64,000 bases of DNA from Sesamum alatum (taxonomy: Eukaryota > Streptophyta > Magnoliopsida > Lamiales > Pedaliaceae), in contig JACGWO010000011.1 in NCBI GenBank assembly GCA_034509735.1, positions 14,541,866 through 14,605,865 on the forward strand. The letters run 5' to 3'. The notes beneath the pieces are model-generated. The model was not told where the DNA came from and ran no database searches. It worked only from the letters and a program-made list of their open reading frames with translations. Numbering within the stretch: the first letter of the stretch is position 1; each line of letters starts with the position of its first letter. Positions 12,425-30,378 of this stretch are shown piece after piece. The position numbers and the translations under genes were made by a program.

Positions 12425-12831
12425 GAGTAAATTATAGCTATATTCCCTAAAGTTTTTTATAATTATAAATACTCTCTTGTTGTTTGAAAATTTGCAAATA
12501 TTCCCCTAAGGCTTGTAACCGTCGAAGAAATAACTCATTTTTATCCATTTTTACGGGTGCACTGCCCAAAATGTCTTTATGCACTGAATTATTTTTTATT
12601 TAATTCTTAAAAAAAATTTAGACTACAATGAGCAGGGAGATGTTTCAATAATGCAATTTGCCTCAGCTAATTTTTTCACAATTTTAATAAAAAATTCAAA
12701 GGCAAAATGATCAATTTCAGACAGTTGGTTAAAAATTACAAACTTCATGAAGGTATTTGTAATTTTTCAAACAACGAGTGGATATTTATAATTATATCAA
12801 ACCTCAGGAGAGGTGGTTGTAATTTACCCGT
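12425..12831. mobile_element. MITE family A copy with TAATATTA target duplication
   Basis: GAGTAAATTATAGCTATATT at left and GGTTGTAATTTACCCG at right, flanked by TAATATTA on both sides (8 exact bases). Confidence 0.75.
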
Positions 12832-14979
12832 AATATTATGTACTAGTCAGTAACAAATATTTGATGTTGATTATTGAATTAATTGTATAATTCTTATATT
12901 AAAAAATTATGATCAATTTCTAATCGATTTACTAGAAAGAAAAAAAATATATATATATTATTATATTTAGAAAAAAAAGAAAAAAAAAATCTAGCGCAGG
13001 TGAGTGGCGACAGTCTCACCACGTGAAAAATGGCCTTTTCTCCACTCCTTGAGATATTTCAAATCATAGGCTTTATTTTTTGCAACCTAAAGTACAAATT
13101 AATTAATACATGTGGAATTAATTATTTTTGAACTTTAGAGTTATCTAACTTTGCAGGCTAAAGTCCAAATAAAATAATTAAAATTGACAGGAATTAATCA
13201 TTTTAGTTAGTAGATCCTTCAATGGCATTAAAATACGAGACTTCACGAAACTGGGACTTAAAGGAGTATTTGCGAGAGTTTCTATTTTTAAAGAAATGAT
13301 TTTCGCAGAAAAAATTGGAAGTTGTAGCAGAATCAAAAGTGAGTGGTGTTTTGTAAAAAAAGTGAAAAACAGATAATAACTAAATTGGGTAGTGTTTGTG
13401 GAAAAAACACTTCTAAAATAAGTTTGATTGATTAAAGACCGTTTTGTTCTCATGTATTAAAAAGATGTTATTTTTGTTTAATATTTGCACTTATCTCTTG
13501 ATCACAATAATATTTTTCCTAAAAAATAATACAATTTTATTTCAATTAGTATATTTCATATTTAATTTTTTACAAAATGATTATCATTTATATTACTAAA
13601 ATATTCAATACTAATAGAAAAATTGAATGTTCAATTCAATAATGTTCCCATGATATAATATAAATTCTTTATTCATGCACAATAAATAAACTTGTACGAT
13701 TGACAAAAAAAATTATTTTTTTAATTAATCATAGCAATTTAATTTATATTTTTCTATGATTTAGGAATTATATCATATAATATAGAAAATAAAATATAAA
13801 AATTTTAAATATTAGATATGTGAAATTATATTTTGTTAGTGATAATTATTCAGATTATTTGAAATTCCAACATCAACTTTAGATGAGCAATTTTAAAAAT
13901 AAATTAAAAAGGGTAAAAATCGAATTAAAATTATTATAATGGGGTAAAGTAATCTAAAAGGAAGTTTAATTTATTTACAAAAAAACCAAAGCAGCTAGAA
14001 ACATCTCCCAATGTGCTTCCATCTTTTGGCGTAAAAGTACTTTACGTAGTAGGTTCAGAAGCAGAAGTTGACATTCCAAACACCTTAAAAGTACTTTTCA
14101 GCATCCAAAAGCTAAAAAAAAAATTTAAAAAAAAAACCTTTTCGAAACTCGCACAAATACTCCCTTATTATTTTGAAAATCAAACTAGGAATTGGATTGA
14201 ATAAGTTATCGAATCACTGAGTCAACACAGGGAATTATGATTTATGCATCATTTTGAGTCATCAATTTTCCTTCACCATCCCAACCACTAGATAGCAGCC
14301 ACGACGACAACACTTAGCCTCTCGTTTTAATCTTCTCCCTTCATTATCTAGATAGGGGCTATATGATACGTGGTAGGAGCTTGGTTGGCGTAAAAAAGAA
14401 AATTTAAATTAGGAAAATTAACCCAATAAATAAATCTTTTCATTAAAATACATCAAAATTTGTTAAGATTAACAAAAAAATAATAATGAAAATTTATATT
14501 TACTCTTAATTAACTTAGTATTAATTCATTGCAGTTCAATAGATATTTTCTGACCGAACTTCTCTTATATCTCGACATGCGCTAATGCATGTAAGGAGGT
14601 ATATCTCCATTCTTATAAGGGTAATTTGGTAAGAAAATATTTATTTGACCAGCAATAAATCAGTAATAAGTCAATCGGTGGTTAAATATGGATTTTCACT
14701 CATTTCTTTTTTTGTTAATATCAGCAAATTTCGTGAATTGTAACTAACCGGAATTTATTTGTTGGATGAAAATAAACATCAAAGTTACCAGATGTAATAT
14801 CTCAAACCATAAGGCGCCTACATATAATTAATTACATCAAACTTTAGAGGATGAAAGTATAATTGTCTCTAATTATGACCATTCAAGATAATTCCTATAA
14901 TATGGAAGAGAATAAACATTGATGAGGTCGAAGGATTGGGTAGGATCCTTTCACGTAAATCTGAAATCAATAACACACG
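12832..14979. other. Intergenic, AT-rich, no gene seen
   Basis: Between about 13240 and 14115 two blocks rich in AAAAGTAC / AAAAACACTT inverted motifs (13290-13420 and 13990-14115) may be the ends of an unidentified element of about 870 bp. Open frames here are short and featureless. Confidence 0.4.
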
Positions 14980-15086
14980 TTGCGACAATCAAATTCGAAA
15001 AATGGCCTATAAAGCGAAAAAACAACAAACACTTGCGACAATCAAATTCGAAAAATGGCCTATAAAGCGAAAAAACAACAAACACT
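14980..15086. repeat. Perfect tandem duplication of a 53-bp unit
   Basis: The unit containing TGCGACAATCAAATTCGAAA and TGGCCTATAAAGCGAAAAAA occurs at 14981 and again at 15034 without visible mismatch. It lies in a degenerate SINE-like context on the minus strand (GTGGGATTCAAATCCG at about 15099). Confidence 0.85.
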
Positions 15087-15788
15087 CGCACATTCAGTGG
15101 GATTCAAATCCGTAATCTCAAACTAATCATGAAACCTTAGCCTTTAATCCCAACTCATAATCTCAAACTAATCATAGGACCTCAACTTTAACCAAGATAG
15201 TAGATATTCAACACCGGCCCCATGTGATGAAGGCGCGTCTCATTCTCACCTACTCAATTTTTGCTTCATAGTGAACTACCATCCCATACCAACCCTAATA
15301 TTTTCACCATGCTTGAACTGTGATTTTGCCAGATAAAAGCTCGTTTAAACTCAACTCGACCTGTGTTAACTCAAGCCGCATTGGAGCTCGCTATAAAGAC
15401 GAGAGCGAAAGAGATGAAAATTTACACAAGAAACAATAAGACGTTATATAATTATACATCGGTGCAAAATCAACATTGTGTCGTTAGAACCATCTTGCCG
15501 GCTCATTAGGGAAGATTACACGGTTACTATACCTAGCATTGTCTCGATCATTATTTGTATATATCGTACATACTTTATGTATATAAAGAAGAAGAAACAA
15601 AAAAATCCATCGATAAACTAGCTTAAAGAATCAAAACGGGTACTAATATTATGACACGGGGACTTCCTTTGTCCGGGGTGGCAACTTGAGGCAGGTAGTC
15701 GCTGCACGTTGCCTCCTCCGGTACTTCATACAGTGAACGTTGTCATCTCAACAAGTAGAGTTTCTAGTGATTTTAATGGCCACGACGT

Positions 15789-15794
15789 TTTTAT
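15789..15794 (-). terminator. AATAAA polyadenylation-type hexamer after CPR stop
   Basis: Minus-strand AATAAA occurs about 20 nt after the CPR stop codon. Plant poly(A) signals are loose and usually lie further from the stop, so a more distal site in 15.4-15.75 kb could be the one used. Confidence 0.25.
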
Positions 15795-15814
15795 TTCCCG
15801 ACCGGGAAGAGATA

Positions 15815-20820
<5,006 letters not shown>

Positions 20821-21035
20821 GATTAAAGAACTGGGTCCGAGCTAGTTTTCCAAACAAAAGCAGAGAGGTTTACGAATCAACCAAACAAAGAACTCCGCCT
20901 TTCTTTCCTTCAGAGTCTCTCCCTCTACACGGAATTGGGTGTTCACACGAAGCTTGATGAACTTCGTCGAGAGAACTTTGGTGGGTTAGGAGAGACTCTG
21001 ACTTCTACGGAATCAGAGAAAGGCGTCGTGCGGAG

Positions 21036-21042
21036 TTTATAT
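21036..21042 (-). promoter_or_regulatory. TATA box of the CPR gene
   Basis: Minus-strand ATATAAA lies about 220 nt upstream of the CPR start codon. A start site about 30 nt downstream (near 21005) would give a 5' UTR of about 185 nt, with no intron apparent. The position is typical of plant TATA promoters; transcription itself is inferred. Confidence 0.6.
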
Positions 21043-21049
21043 GGAGAGT

Positions 21050-21061
21050 AGAGAGAGAAAG

Positions 21062-21098
<37 letters not shown>
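21050..21098. repeat. GA/CT microsatellite in CPR promoter
   Basis: A nearly pure GA tract on the plus strand reads as a CT tract on the CPR coding strand, directly upstream of the TATA box. Pyrimidine patches and CT microsatellites are common in plant core promoters. As a simple repeat it is also likely to vary in length between individuals. Confidence 0.8.
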
Positions 21099-21100
<2 letters not shown>

Positions 21101-21266
21101 CAGCGAAGCAATACAAACGCCTACCAAACCAGACTGGTCAACCCACCTAACACTATTAACCCTGGTTAGATTGTGGAAATTATTATTATTTCTTTTTCTT
21201 TTTTCTTTTTTTGTTTTCATTATTTTAACAAGTCAATTGTCCTTCCATTCAAACTAATAAATATGG

Positions 21267-21272
<6 letters not shown>

Positions 21273-21299
<27 letters not shown>

Positions 21300-21300
21300 A
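21273..21300. repeat. TA microsatellite
   Basis: A pure (AT)n tract of about 26 nt. Similar tracts occur across the window and commonly flank transposon insertions. Confidence 0.9.
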
Positions 21301-21715
21301 TTTCAAAAAATATATTAATTTCAAAAAATATATTATGATAAAATATTTATATGAAAGTATCTAAAAATTTATACTAAGATAAGTTAATTTAAGTATTTGA
21401 TTTATAGAAAAATATTAACAAACAAAGATAATAAATAATGTTGAAAAAATAAAAAATGCATCAGGAAAAAAACCTACCAAAAGTTAGTACAAAAAATCAT
21501 GATAAATAGAGGTGTTAAAAATAACTAACAGAAATCGATAGTCGGTTGATTGTGATTGATTTAGTTCAATTAATAATATTTATTATTTTTACTTAAAAAA
21601 AGCAATTCATTAATTTAAAACTTTTAAAAAAATAACAAACCAAAATTAAATAAGACACCAAAAGATACTCTCATTTAATAATAAAGTATAGATAATCTAT
21701 ACTAAATATAATTGA

Positions 21716-21850
21716 AGATGGGCTGGGAGGAAGGGGGCTGGTGGCGGGTTGGGGGAGGGGGCTTGACGATGGGCTGGGAGGAAGGGGGGCTGGTGGCGAG
21801 CTGGGGGAAGGGGGGCTGGTGGCGGCTGGGGGAGGGGGTGGATGGGTGAG
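21716..21850. repeat. G-rich minisatellite
   Basis: Two and a half units of GATGGGCTGGGAGGAAGGGG followed by GGCTGGTGGCGAGCTGGGGG. Dense G runs on the plus strand give strong G-quadruplex potential. Confidence 0.75.
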
Positions 21851-22235
21851 GGATAGATATTTTATTTGTTTAAATAATTTATTTTTATAATTTATAATTT
21901 TAAATATAATATAAACAAAATAGATTAAATCCAGGTCCTTGATTTTTGAAAAATTTAAGATTAAACGGTTGAGATAAATTGATCAGATCCTACGGCTTTA
22001 ATGCAGTCAAAAGAGATCTAACGGTCATTAAAAAATAAAATAATATAGATATATAAGGGTATAACGGTCTTTTAGCAAAAAAATTATCGCCGTTAGGTTT
22101 AGTTAACGGCAAGGGGCGAGTATACAGGGGTTTACAAAACACAGGGGGTTTTTTGATATTTTTAAAACACAAGGGAGTTTTTAGCTGACTTTTGAAAACA
22201 CATGGGGGGTAATATGTAATTTGTCCTTAATATAA
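21850..22235. mobile_element. One-ended relic related to the 57.3-kb Mutator-like element
   Basis: The right part (ACACAGGGGGTTTTTTGATA, GAGTTTTTAGCTGACTTTTG) resembles the terminal repeat of 57280-58573, and the inner part shares the GATCTAACGGTCATTAAAAA type sequence. I do not find a matching left end. Confidence 0.45.
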
Positions 22236-22244
22236 TTACCAGTC

Positions 22245-22500
22245 GATAAGGTCTAGCTTAGTTGGTGAAGTTGAGACCCCTTGATCCTAGAGGTCATGGG
22301 TTCTAATCCTTGTGTGGGTTCATGTTATTTCTATTGTATAGTAGATATTATTTGTTGTTGTAATAGTTAGGTGTTAGTTTATGTGATATTATTGATATGA
22401 TTGATATGATTGATAGTAACTGTCTCTACTCAATATTGATAACTGACAGGGCTGAATGTAATCACTTTACTTTTGATTAATAAAATTTATTACTTTCAAT
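22245..22500 (+). mobile_element. tRNA-derived SINE, best-preserved copy
   Basis: GGTCTAGCTTAGTTGGTGAAG (A box) and GAGGTCATGGGTTCTAATCC (B box) are followed by a body ending CTTTTGATTAATAAAATTTA. Related copies or fragments are at 6178-6265, 7440-7683 and 25555-25750. Confidence 0.7.
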
Positions 22501-22822
22501 TCATATATATATATATATATATAATTACCCTCTTATATATTGAAGGGTATCTGTCCGGAAATCAGACAGATTCTAGGACGTGTATTATTCTAAAAAATAA
22601 TAATGAAAAAAAAATATGCTCGTGCTTGTTGTGTCTAATCATATCATACAAAAATTAAGATCAATTTTATAAAATTCGCGAATCTATTGACTCAATGTAT
22701 GGTGTATGATGTATGATATGGCATCAAATAAATAATTAAAATCTAATTAGTTATGCATGTAACTAGAGTGAGAAACCAATAAATTAAATTATTCAATATT
22801 ATGTTGCAATTGATCGATTAAA

Positions 22823-23097
22823 CACTACGAGAAAAACGCTCAATAGCATCAATAAAAAATCAATTTGGAGCAAATTAGCAAATAAAATTCTCGTTGCTAA
22901 TATCTGATTTAATATAGGAAATATACTTGCTAACAAATTTAGCAAAGAAAATTTACTTGCTAACAAATTTAGCAACAAATTGTTTAAAATATATATTGAG
23001 TAGTGTAGATTAGCAACGAGATTTTTACTTGCTAATTAGCTCGACGTTGATATCAGCAATAAATTTTTTCATTACTATTTAGCTATTTTCTTGTAGT
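22823..23097. mobile_element. CACTA-type MITE, 275 bp
   Basis: Left end CACTACGAGAAAAACGCTCA; right end TAGCTATTTTCTTGTAGT, whose complement ACTACAAGAAAATAGC pairs with the left. AAA flanks both sides. Internal GCTAACAAATTTAGCAA motifs repeat. The final G expected of a TAGTG end is missing. Confidence 0.65.
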
Positions 23098-23464
23098 AAA
23101 ATTTTGTTTGAACTACATTCATTACCGAGTGGTTCGATCCAATAGTGTAAAATAATATATATATATATATATATTTGAAAATATCAAACTACTTTACTAT
23201 GCTTCGTGTTTAATTTAATTAAGTCTCGTTTGAACTCGATTGGATCAGTAATAAAATGAAGTTTAAATACAATTTTTCAAAATCGATAATATTAAAACGA
23301 ATTTGAATAATGATGTGTTCGACTCATCTCCATCTATTAATTTCCAGCACCGCACGTAATAAATTACAATTTCATAGAATTTCTTTTTTAATTGAAGGAG
23401 ATTGGTAAGCATTCTTTCTTTTTTAGTTTTTAATTGATTCTTCAGTATTATATATTATTATATA

Positions 23465-23750
23465 TGACATACTCAAATATGTGTGCACACTTAATTTTAA
23501 AATTTAAAAAATAATATTTATTTTAAATATATATTAATAGGAAAATTAAAAAAAATAGAATAAAGCTATGAGAAATAATGCGAAAAAGAGTAAGAGAATA
23601 AAAAGATATGCCAAGGTTGAGAAGATAGAAAAAAAATGAATACTAAAAAAATAATTAAAAAGAACAAAAAAGTTATAAATAAATAAAAATGAAGACACCA
23701 AAAGAATATTTTTCGATTATATAAGCGTATAGATCATGTTAATGATTTTT
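23465..23750 (-). mobile_element. Degenerate Helitron relic
   Basis: On the minus strand a TCTATACGCTTATATAATCG start and a GTGTGCACACATATTTGAGT 3' region resemble the Helitrons at 34930-35262 and 49263-49923. Ends are eroded. Confidence 0.4.
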
Positions 23751-24339
23751 ATTCTATTTTTTAGATAAAACCCTTTTGTTGTTTTTATTTTGTAGGAACA
23801 AACTTACGTGAGTACATCAATATTTTAATAAAATACATACAGAAAATAGAATGATACGAATCTTGTTGAAAACTTGTGCGATTCAATTTATACTAAAATT
23901 GTATATTTTCGAACAAATTACGTTATTTTCTTTTATTGTTCTATTTCTATTTAATAATACAATAGATATCGTATAATCCACGTAAATTTGTGCAGGTCTC
24001 TTGGTATTTAATAAAAGTTTCAGAAATTCACATGCAATTTGTGATTCAATTGATTATTCGTCCCCTATAAATATTCAAAAATTATTTGCGATCAAATAAA
24101 TAATTTTATAAATGAAAGAATGGTAATGAGCTACATGTATTTACAAAACAAATTTTGTACTTGACACACACAACAAGAAATAATATATTATATAATTATA
24201 AAATTTATTATTTATATGAAGAAATAGTTTATTATCTAATTAATTGTTATTAATTCCTTTTGTAGACAAAAAAATAATTATATATATATATATTTTGTAC
24301 AAAAATGGGAAGATCGGGTAACACCTTACAAACCCGCTA

Positions 24340-24480
24340 AGGAAAATTGCGTTTGCGCCATATGTGTCAGTCAAGGTGATAGTTGACTTACTGTCGTTAA
24401 TAATCAAGGAGGCTTGTGTCTGGTCACCATGTGTCTATCAAAGCAATAGCTGACTTATTGTCGCCAATGATCAGGGATCA
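24340..24480. repeat. Imperfect 68-bp tandem duplication
   Basis: GTGTCAGTCAAGGTGATAGT followed by TGACTTACTGTCGTTAAT recurs as GTGTCTATCAAAGCAATAGC followed by TGACTTATTGTCGCCAAT. Confidence 0.5.
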
Positions 24481-24537
24481 ATCACATAAGAATCAATACA
24501 CAGGTTGTAACATACGTTTAGCTCCATCAGACGTCTT

Positions 24538-24790
24538 TTTTTTTTATATAATGAGTGATGAACTATTAATATAAAAATACAGCAATGTTTCTACAGCAAC
24601 CAAGTGCTGTTACATATTCAATCCACAGTGTAACAACATCTCTAGATCTACCAACACCAACATTAAAGCAACCAAAGGAATAATACAAACATTATATAAA
24701 CTAAACAACACCCTACATACGTAATACTCGAAATCACAACTTTTTGATTGTGAGACCTCAACCTCATCATTCAGACAAGGAATCATCAGT
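24538..24790 (-). mobile_element. SINE-like element with T tail, second copy
   Basis: On the minus strand: TTGTCTGAATGATGAGGTTG (A-box-like), a weak B-box-like GTTGTGATTTCGAGTA, a body matching 10819-11020, and a terminal T run. Confidence 0.55.
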
Positions 24791-24859
24791 AGCTCTATCA
24801 GATATCTTAACAAGAATTCTAATCCGCATCGTGCATGTGAATATTTAATCAATTAGATG

Positions 24860-26907
24860 AATCCTATTTATATTGAAGTTGGATAGGTATAAATAAAATC
24901 AAGCATAAATTCATATTTGAAAATAGAAAATAAACCTCAACTGATTAAAATTTCAATGAGAAACTCTTTGAATTTTGAATTCTATCTTTTTTTTCTCAAA
25001 CATCAAGGGGTGAAACACGAGGATTTGAATTAATTATTTTAATAATAATAATAATGATAATAACGACTTCAATATAAAAATAATAATAAAATAGTACATG
25101 ATTACTTCACTCTTATTGCAAGTAGCATTCTTCCATTGGCTTTGACTAAATTACCCTCGAGTTTGAAGAAGGAGTTGCACTTAACCATGGTGAAGGAGGT
25201 ACGGATGGTGCTAAATTAAGGCATAATTGGGCTTTTGAAATCTCTAAAATGCCCTTCTATGTCTTCTACTCAACAATAATATTTAAGTGGAAAATGCCCT
25301 CGTGCGTCGCGTGTGATCATGCACTCCCTGTTGTCAATCGGCCCACTCATATTCGAACACGTGTTCAGCTGAAATGTTTTCTTGGCCACCTATTTTCTGA
25401 TGACTTGAGTTTTCACCTTTTTCCCCAATTTGTTTGAGATTCGAGAGCGCCCGGTTCATTGCGCGCCAGCCACAGGAATATTCATGGAAGTAATTTTATC
25501 AAACAAAACATTATATATAACACATACTAATAAATAATTAAATTGGACATATCAGGCTTAATTCAGTTGACGAAGTTGAGATCTTATAACTATATGTTCG
25601 ACCTGTGGTCATTGTTCTATTTTAAATGCAATTATATATCTACTTTAATAGTAATTGTTGATTATTGATATTTGATATGATAATTCGTTTACTGATTGTT
25701 ATAAATTGAAATCATGATATAATTGTAATCAATTTATTTAAAAAAAAATTATATTGGCTCTATAAGACTGAGTTTGTTGTTGCATTTGTATTGGATGAAA
25801 ATGTGGAAAATAAGTAATATACATACAAATAAAAGAAAAAAAAAACTAAGGTTGTCGATGCAACGTGCACTTATTGGTTATGTTGGCATTTTCTTCTGGA
25901 AGATGCCTTATAGGAGTGACAAAGCATTAGGTTTTATAAGCCGTACAAATTTCTCGATTATCGTTAACGTGGAACGTAAGTAGGCACATTCAACACGACG
26001 CAACATCTTTTTGCATTAAGCATATCTTAAAATAAAATTGTGAAATTTCAATCAAAGTAAATAATACCTTGTATAATTGCTTCCGATTATAAAAGGTGAG
26101 TACACGATACTTCCATGTCATCTAATCTCATGTATACTAACGAGGGCATATACCCTTCGTTGTCCTTTTTGTTTTGGGCTGATAATGTTGAATGTACTAC
26201 TATTACTCTACATCAGGTACAGGTAAAGTATTTGAATATATGCAAACTCTACGTACGTTATATTTGTGAAAACGAGATCATATATCCTTCAAAAGTTCCT
26301 CATAAATATCTTAGTTTTTAGTAGAAATTTGCACCCTACTTCATAACAATCAAATGTAGCATTAGGTAGCATGTTGCCAAATCAATATTTATGCACAATT
26401 GACTTGTTGATTTTATTACTGGTCAAATAAAAAAAATATAATCAAACTATCCTTATATATCGTTACATGTTATTGTATGTTTGTGGACATATCTTTACCC
26501 TTATAAGGGTAGTTTAGTTTGAAAAAAATTGTTTGACCTGCTATAAATCAATAATAAGTCAATCGATGATGAATATCGATTTTCATTCAATTTTTCTGTT
26601 ACAATCAACAAATTCGATGAAATTTTGACTAACTAATGGACATGTTTATTAGACAGAATCAAACCTTAGGAGTATTAATTGTAATTTTTCAAACTACAGA
26701 AATATTTACATGTAATTACACCAAACCTCATAAAAGAATATGTAATTATCCTAATACTTAATAACAATACCTTTCTGCATAGGCTTTTTGCTTAATTTAC
26801 TTGCATGATGCCCAATCAAAAGGGCAACTAATCAATTAACGGGATAATTACATTTCTAACCCCTGATCTATGGTATATTTACACAATCATCTTTACTTTT
26901 TATATAA
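24860..26907. other. Intergenic, no gene recognised
   Basis: Holds a degenerate SINE (25555-25750), a TAA-type microsatellite near 25040, and a GC-normal single-copy-looking stretch at 25130-25500 with no convincing coding potential. Confidence 0.5.
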
Positions 26908-27534
26908 TTAGTCGATGTGGCACGTCATCCCTACGTACATATAATCAATAATATTTTACTTTTTAATATATATATATAAACTAACACATCATAGAAAAAA
27001 AAGGATAAATTACATCTACCTCCCCTGAAGTTTGACATGATTACAAATATCCCATCGTTGTTTGAAAAATTAAAATACCCCCCCCCCCCCCCGAGGTTTT
27101 TAATTTTTAACCAAAGGCCTGAAATTGACTAGTTTTCGCTTAAATTTTTTTGACCCGAGGTAAATTGCGTTATTCCTCCTCTGTGTAAAAAACTTAAGAA
27201 ATAAATCAGTGCATAAGGGCATTTTGGTCAGTTTATGCATAAAAATACATGAAAATGGGTTATTTGTTAGATGGTTACAAACTTCAGGGGGTATTTGTAA
27301 TTTCTCAAACAACGATGGTGTATTTATAATTATGCCAAATTTCAGGGGAGGTAGATGTAATTTACCGCAAAAAAAAAAGGTGAAGAAGAAGATGAAGAAG
27401 AAAGAAAAGAAATAAAAGAAACTAATTTCGTGGTAATATTGGCATAATAAAAAATTAGTGTCATGATGTAAGTAATCGTTTTTTGTAAGTAAAAATTGAG
27501 TTTTTTTTTTTTTATATATATATATTAGTATAGA
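26908..27534 (-). mobile_element. Non-autonomous Helitron carrying a nested family A MITE
   Basis: Minus-strand ends are TCTATACTAATATATA at 27534 and CTAA at 26908, with A (26907) and T (27535) flanking on the plus strand. The ATGTGGCACGTC and ATATAAACTAACACATCA blocks match the Helitron at 6435-6961. A family A MITE occupies 27002-27366. Confidence 0.6.
27002..27366. mobile_element. MITE family A copy nested in Helitron
   Basis: GGATAAATTACATCTACCTC to GTAGATGTAATTTACC, with a 14-nt C run at about 27079 that is unusual for this window. Confidence 0.7.
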
Positions 27535-27881
27535 TTACAGATTCCACCACTAACAACCAAAATGCATGGATAGTTTGTGTAATATGTTGATGTTTTTGGT
27601 GAATATGTGTAATTTTCTAAAAAATATGGATATTTATGTAAATGATGTTGAGTTTTGATGAGCATTATATAATTGTCCAAAAAATAGAGATAATTTATGT
27701 ATACTATAGATCAAGAGACGTAATATAAATACGAACACAGGCATTTTATACAAACATTTACTTTTTTCCGCAAATTGCCAAATTCTTTGAGGACAACAAA
27801 ATTATAACTAGGGCTACTCCAATACTGTTTCTATTTCAAGAAATGAAGAAAATTCAAATATATATATATATATATATATAA

Positions 27882-28258
27882 TGTAAATTACAACGACCTT
27901 CCATGAGATTTGGCATAATTATAAATACATTATCGTTGTTTGAAAAATTACAAATATCCTCCTGAAGTTTGTAATCATCTAACAAATAACCCATTTCCAT
28001 CCAATTTTATCGGTGAACTGACCAAAATGCCCTTATACTACAATGCGCAGGGAAATATTTCTTAAATTTTTTACACAAATGAGCAACAATGTAATTTGTC
28101 TCGACTAATTTTTCTTACAATTCAAAAAAAATTCAAGACAAAATGGTCAATTTCAGGTCTTTAATTAAAAATTACAAAACTGGTAAGGGTATTTGTAATT
28201 TTCTCAAATAATAACAGGGTATTTATAATTATACCAAATTTTAAAGAAAATGATTGTT
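27882..28258. mobile_element. MITE family A copy
   Basis: Body matches family A throughout (AACTGACCAAAATGCCCTTA; CAAAATGGTCAATTTCAGG); the left end abuts a TA microsatellite and the ends are weathered. Confidence 0.65.
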
Positions 28259-28270
28259 TACCCTTATATA

Positions 28271-29057
28271 GGGTTAAATACAGTTACCACCCCTGAAGTA
28301 TTCAACCCACATCAATTACCCCCCTAAAGTATTAAAACCTTCAAAAACCCCCCTAACCTTCTAACTCCTTTTATTTTTAAGTTTAAAAAGTCCATTTTAC
28401 CCTTACTAAATATTATCCTTTGAAAAAAAATTAAAGGAATTTTTAAAATACCAAAATCACTCTTTTTTAAAACTTTGTCTAATTCTAGTTTCACTTGTTC
28501 ATCGAGCTCTTTTTATTTTCGTAATCCTAAAGTACTTGGAGCTCATTTTATTTTAGTTTTCCTTGTTTATCAAACTAAATTAAAGATAAATTTATACCTG
28601 CATATATATATATTTACTTAAAACAAATATACAATTAATAAAATCAAAAGAGTTTATGATGAGCTAATAAGAAAATATACAATAATATATATTTATATAT
28701 GGTAATTATATAAATGTGGTAATTATATGAAAGTATAAATTTATTTTTAACTTGGTTTGACAAATAAGTGCAACTAAAATAAAATGAGCTCCAAATACTT
28801 TAGAATTATAAAATAAAAGGAGTTCGATGAACAAGTAAGAATAGAATTAGATAAAACTTAAAAAAAGAGTGATTTTGACATTTCAAAAATCCCTTCAATT
28901 TTTTTTCATAAATCAATTATTAGTAGGGGTAAAATGGACTTTTTGAACTTCAAAATTAAAGGTGTTAGAAGGTCAGGGTTTTTTTTGAAGGTTTTAATAC
29001 TTTAAGGGATAATTAATATAGAGTGGATACTTTAAAGGTGATAACTGTATTTAACCC
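28271..29057. mobile_element. Foldback element of about 790 bp with arms of about 350 bp
   Basis: Left arm GGGTTAAATACAGTTACCAC ... GGAGCTCATTTTATTTTAGT; right arm reverse complement GGGTTAAATACAGTTATCAC ... GGAGCTCATTTTATTTTAGT. The arms are collinear to near the centre (about 28660). A transcript through it would form a long hairpin. Confidence 0.75.
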
Positions 29058-29332
29058 TATATATATATATATATATATTTAGTTTTTACCAACTGGCTTA
29101 TCAATGGACCAACACCTCGTTGACAAGAGACCTAATACAGGTATAAATTCCATCGGACCCGACAGAAGAAGCACCACAAATTTGTTCTTTTCATGCCGAC
29201 TATATTTATTACCTGCTGACAAACTAACTACAACTGTTGGTCCAATCATAAACTGTAGTAATGATTTTTCAATTAATAACTTTTTTTTAGTATTTATTTT
29301 AAATAAATCAATTAAAATTATATTATAAATTT

Positions 29333-29719
29333 GGGTAAATTACAGCTACCTTTCTTGAAATTTTGCATAATTATAAATACCCCCGAAGTTTGTAATCGTA
29401 TAACAAATAACCTATTTCCATCCATTTTTGTGGGTGAACTGACCAAAATGTCCTTATGCAAAATGAATTATTCTTAAAAAAATTGAATTTTTTTGGACTA
29501 CAATGCGCAAGGAGAGATTTTTTAATACAGAGGAGCAATAATGCAATTTGCCTGAGTTGATTTTTTTACAATTTTAACTAAACATTTCAGGGCAAAATGG
29601 TCAATTTCATGCATTTGATTAAAAATTACAAACCTCAGGGGAGTATTTGTAATTTTTTAAATAACGATGGGGTATTTATAATTATGCCGAACCTCAGAAA
29701 AGGTGGTTGTAATTTACCC
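29333..29719. mobile_element. MITE family A copy with exact 9-bp duplication TATAAATTT
   Basis: Starts GGGTAAATTACAGCTACC and ends GGTTGTAATTTACCC; TATAAATTT at 29324-29332 and 29720-29728. Confidence 0.88.
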
Positions 29720-30378
29720 TATAAATTTCAATCATTCATAATTAATATACAATAATCTATATCGATTATTTAACTAATTAACAACTATTATTACAATAAA
29801 TAAATATTTAAGAGTCGAAAAAACCAACATTTACTCATTTATACTTTAATTATTATTTTAAAAACTGAAAATAAAAATAAAAACAAACATGTTCTTAATT
29901 TTTTGTCTATTAATACTTTTTACACGAGGATTTTATTGAATTTAAAAGTATAGATCATAGACTTATAGATGGTGGCAATATAAATATTCGAGCTAACATT
30001 AATTATGGCGGTTCGTTTTGGCGATAGACACTGAATTTTTATTATTATTATTTTTTTGAACAGAACACTGAATTTTGTTATGTACACATATCTTTATGTG
30101 TAGCATATTTTTACACGATACATAAACTATTATTAGGTGAATGTGTATAAAAGTAAGGAATAATTATATTTATATTCCTAATTTATTATTTATTTATACA
30201 AATAATTCATGGTTTTTTGTATAATTATGAATTTTATTTATGACAACTTAAAAGTAGAGATAGTTTGTTCAATGATGTTAATATTTTTTGGGGGTGTGTA
30301 TGTGTAATTTTTCAAAAAGATGAATTATTTCTATAAATGATGTTGATGTTTCAGGTGGGGGTATATGTAATTTTTTTA

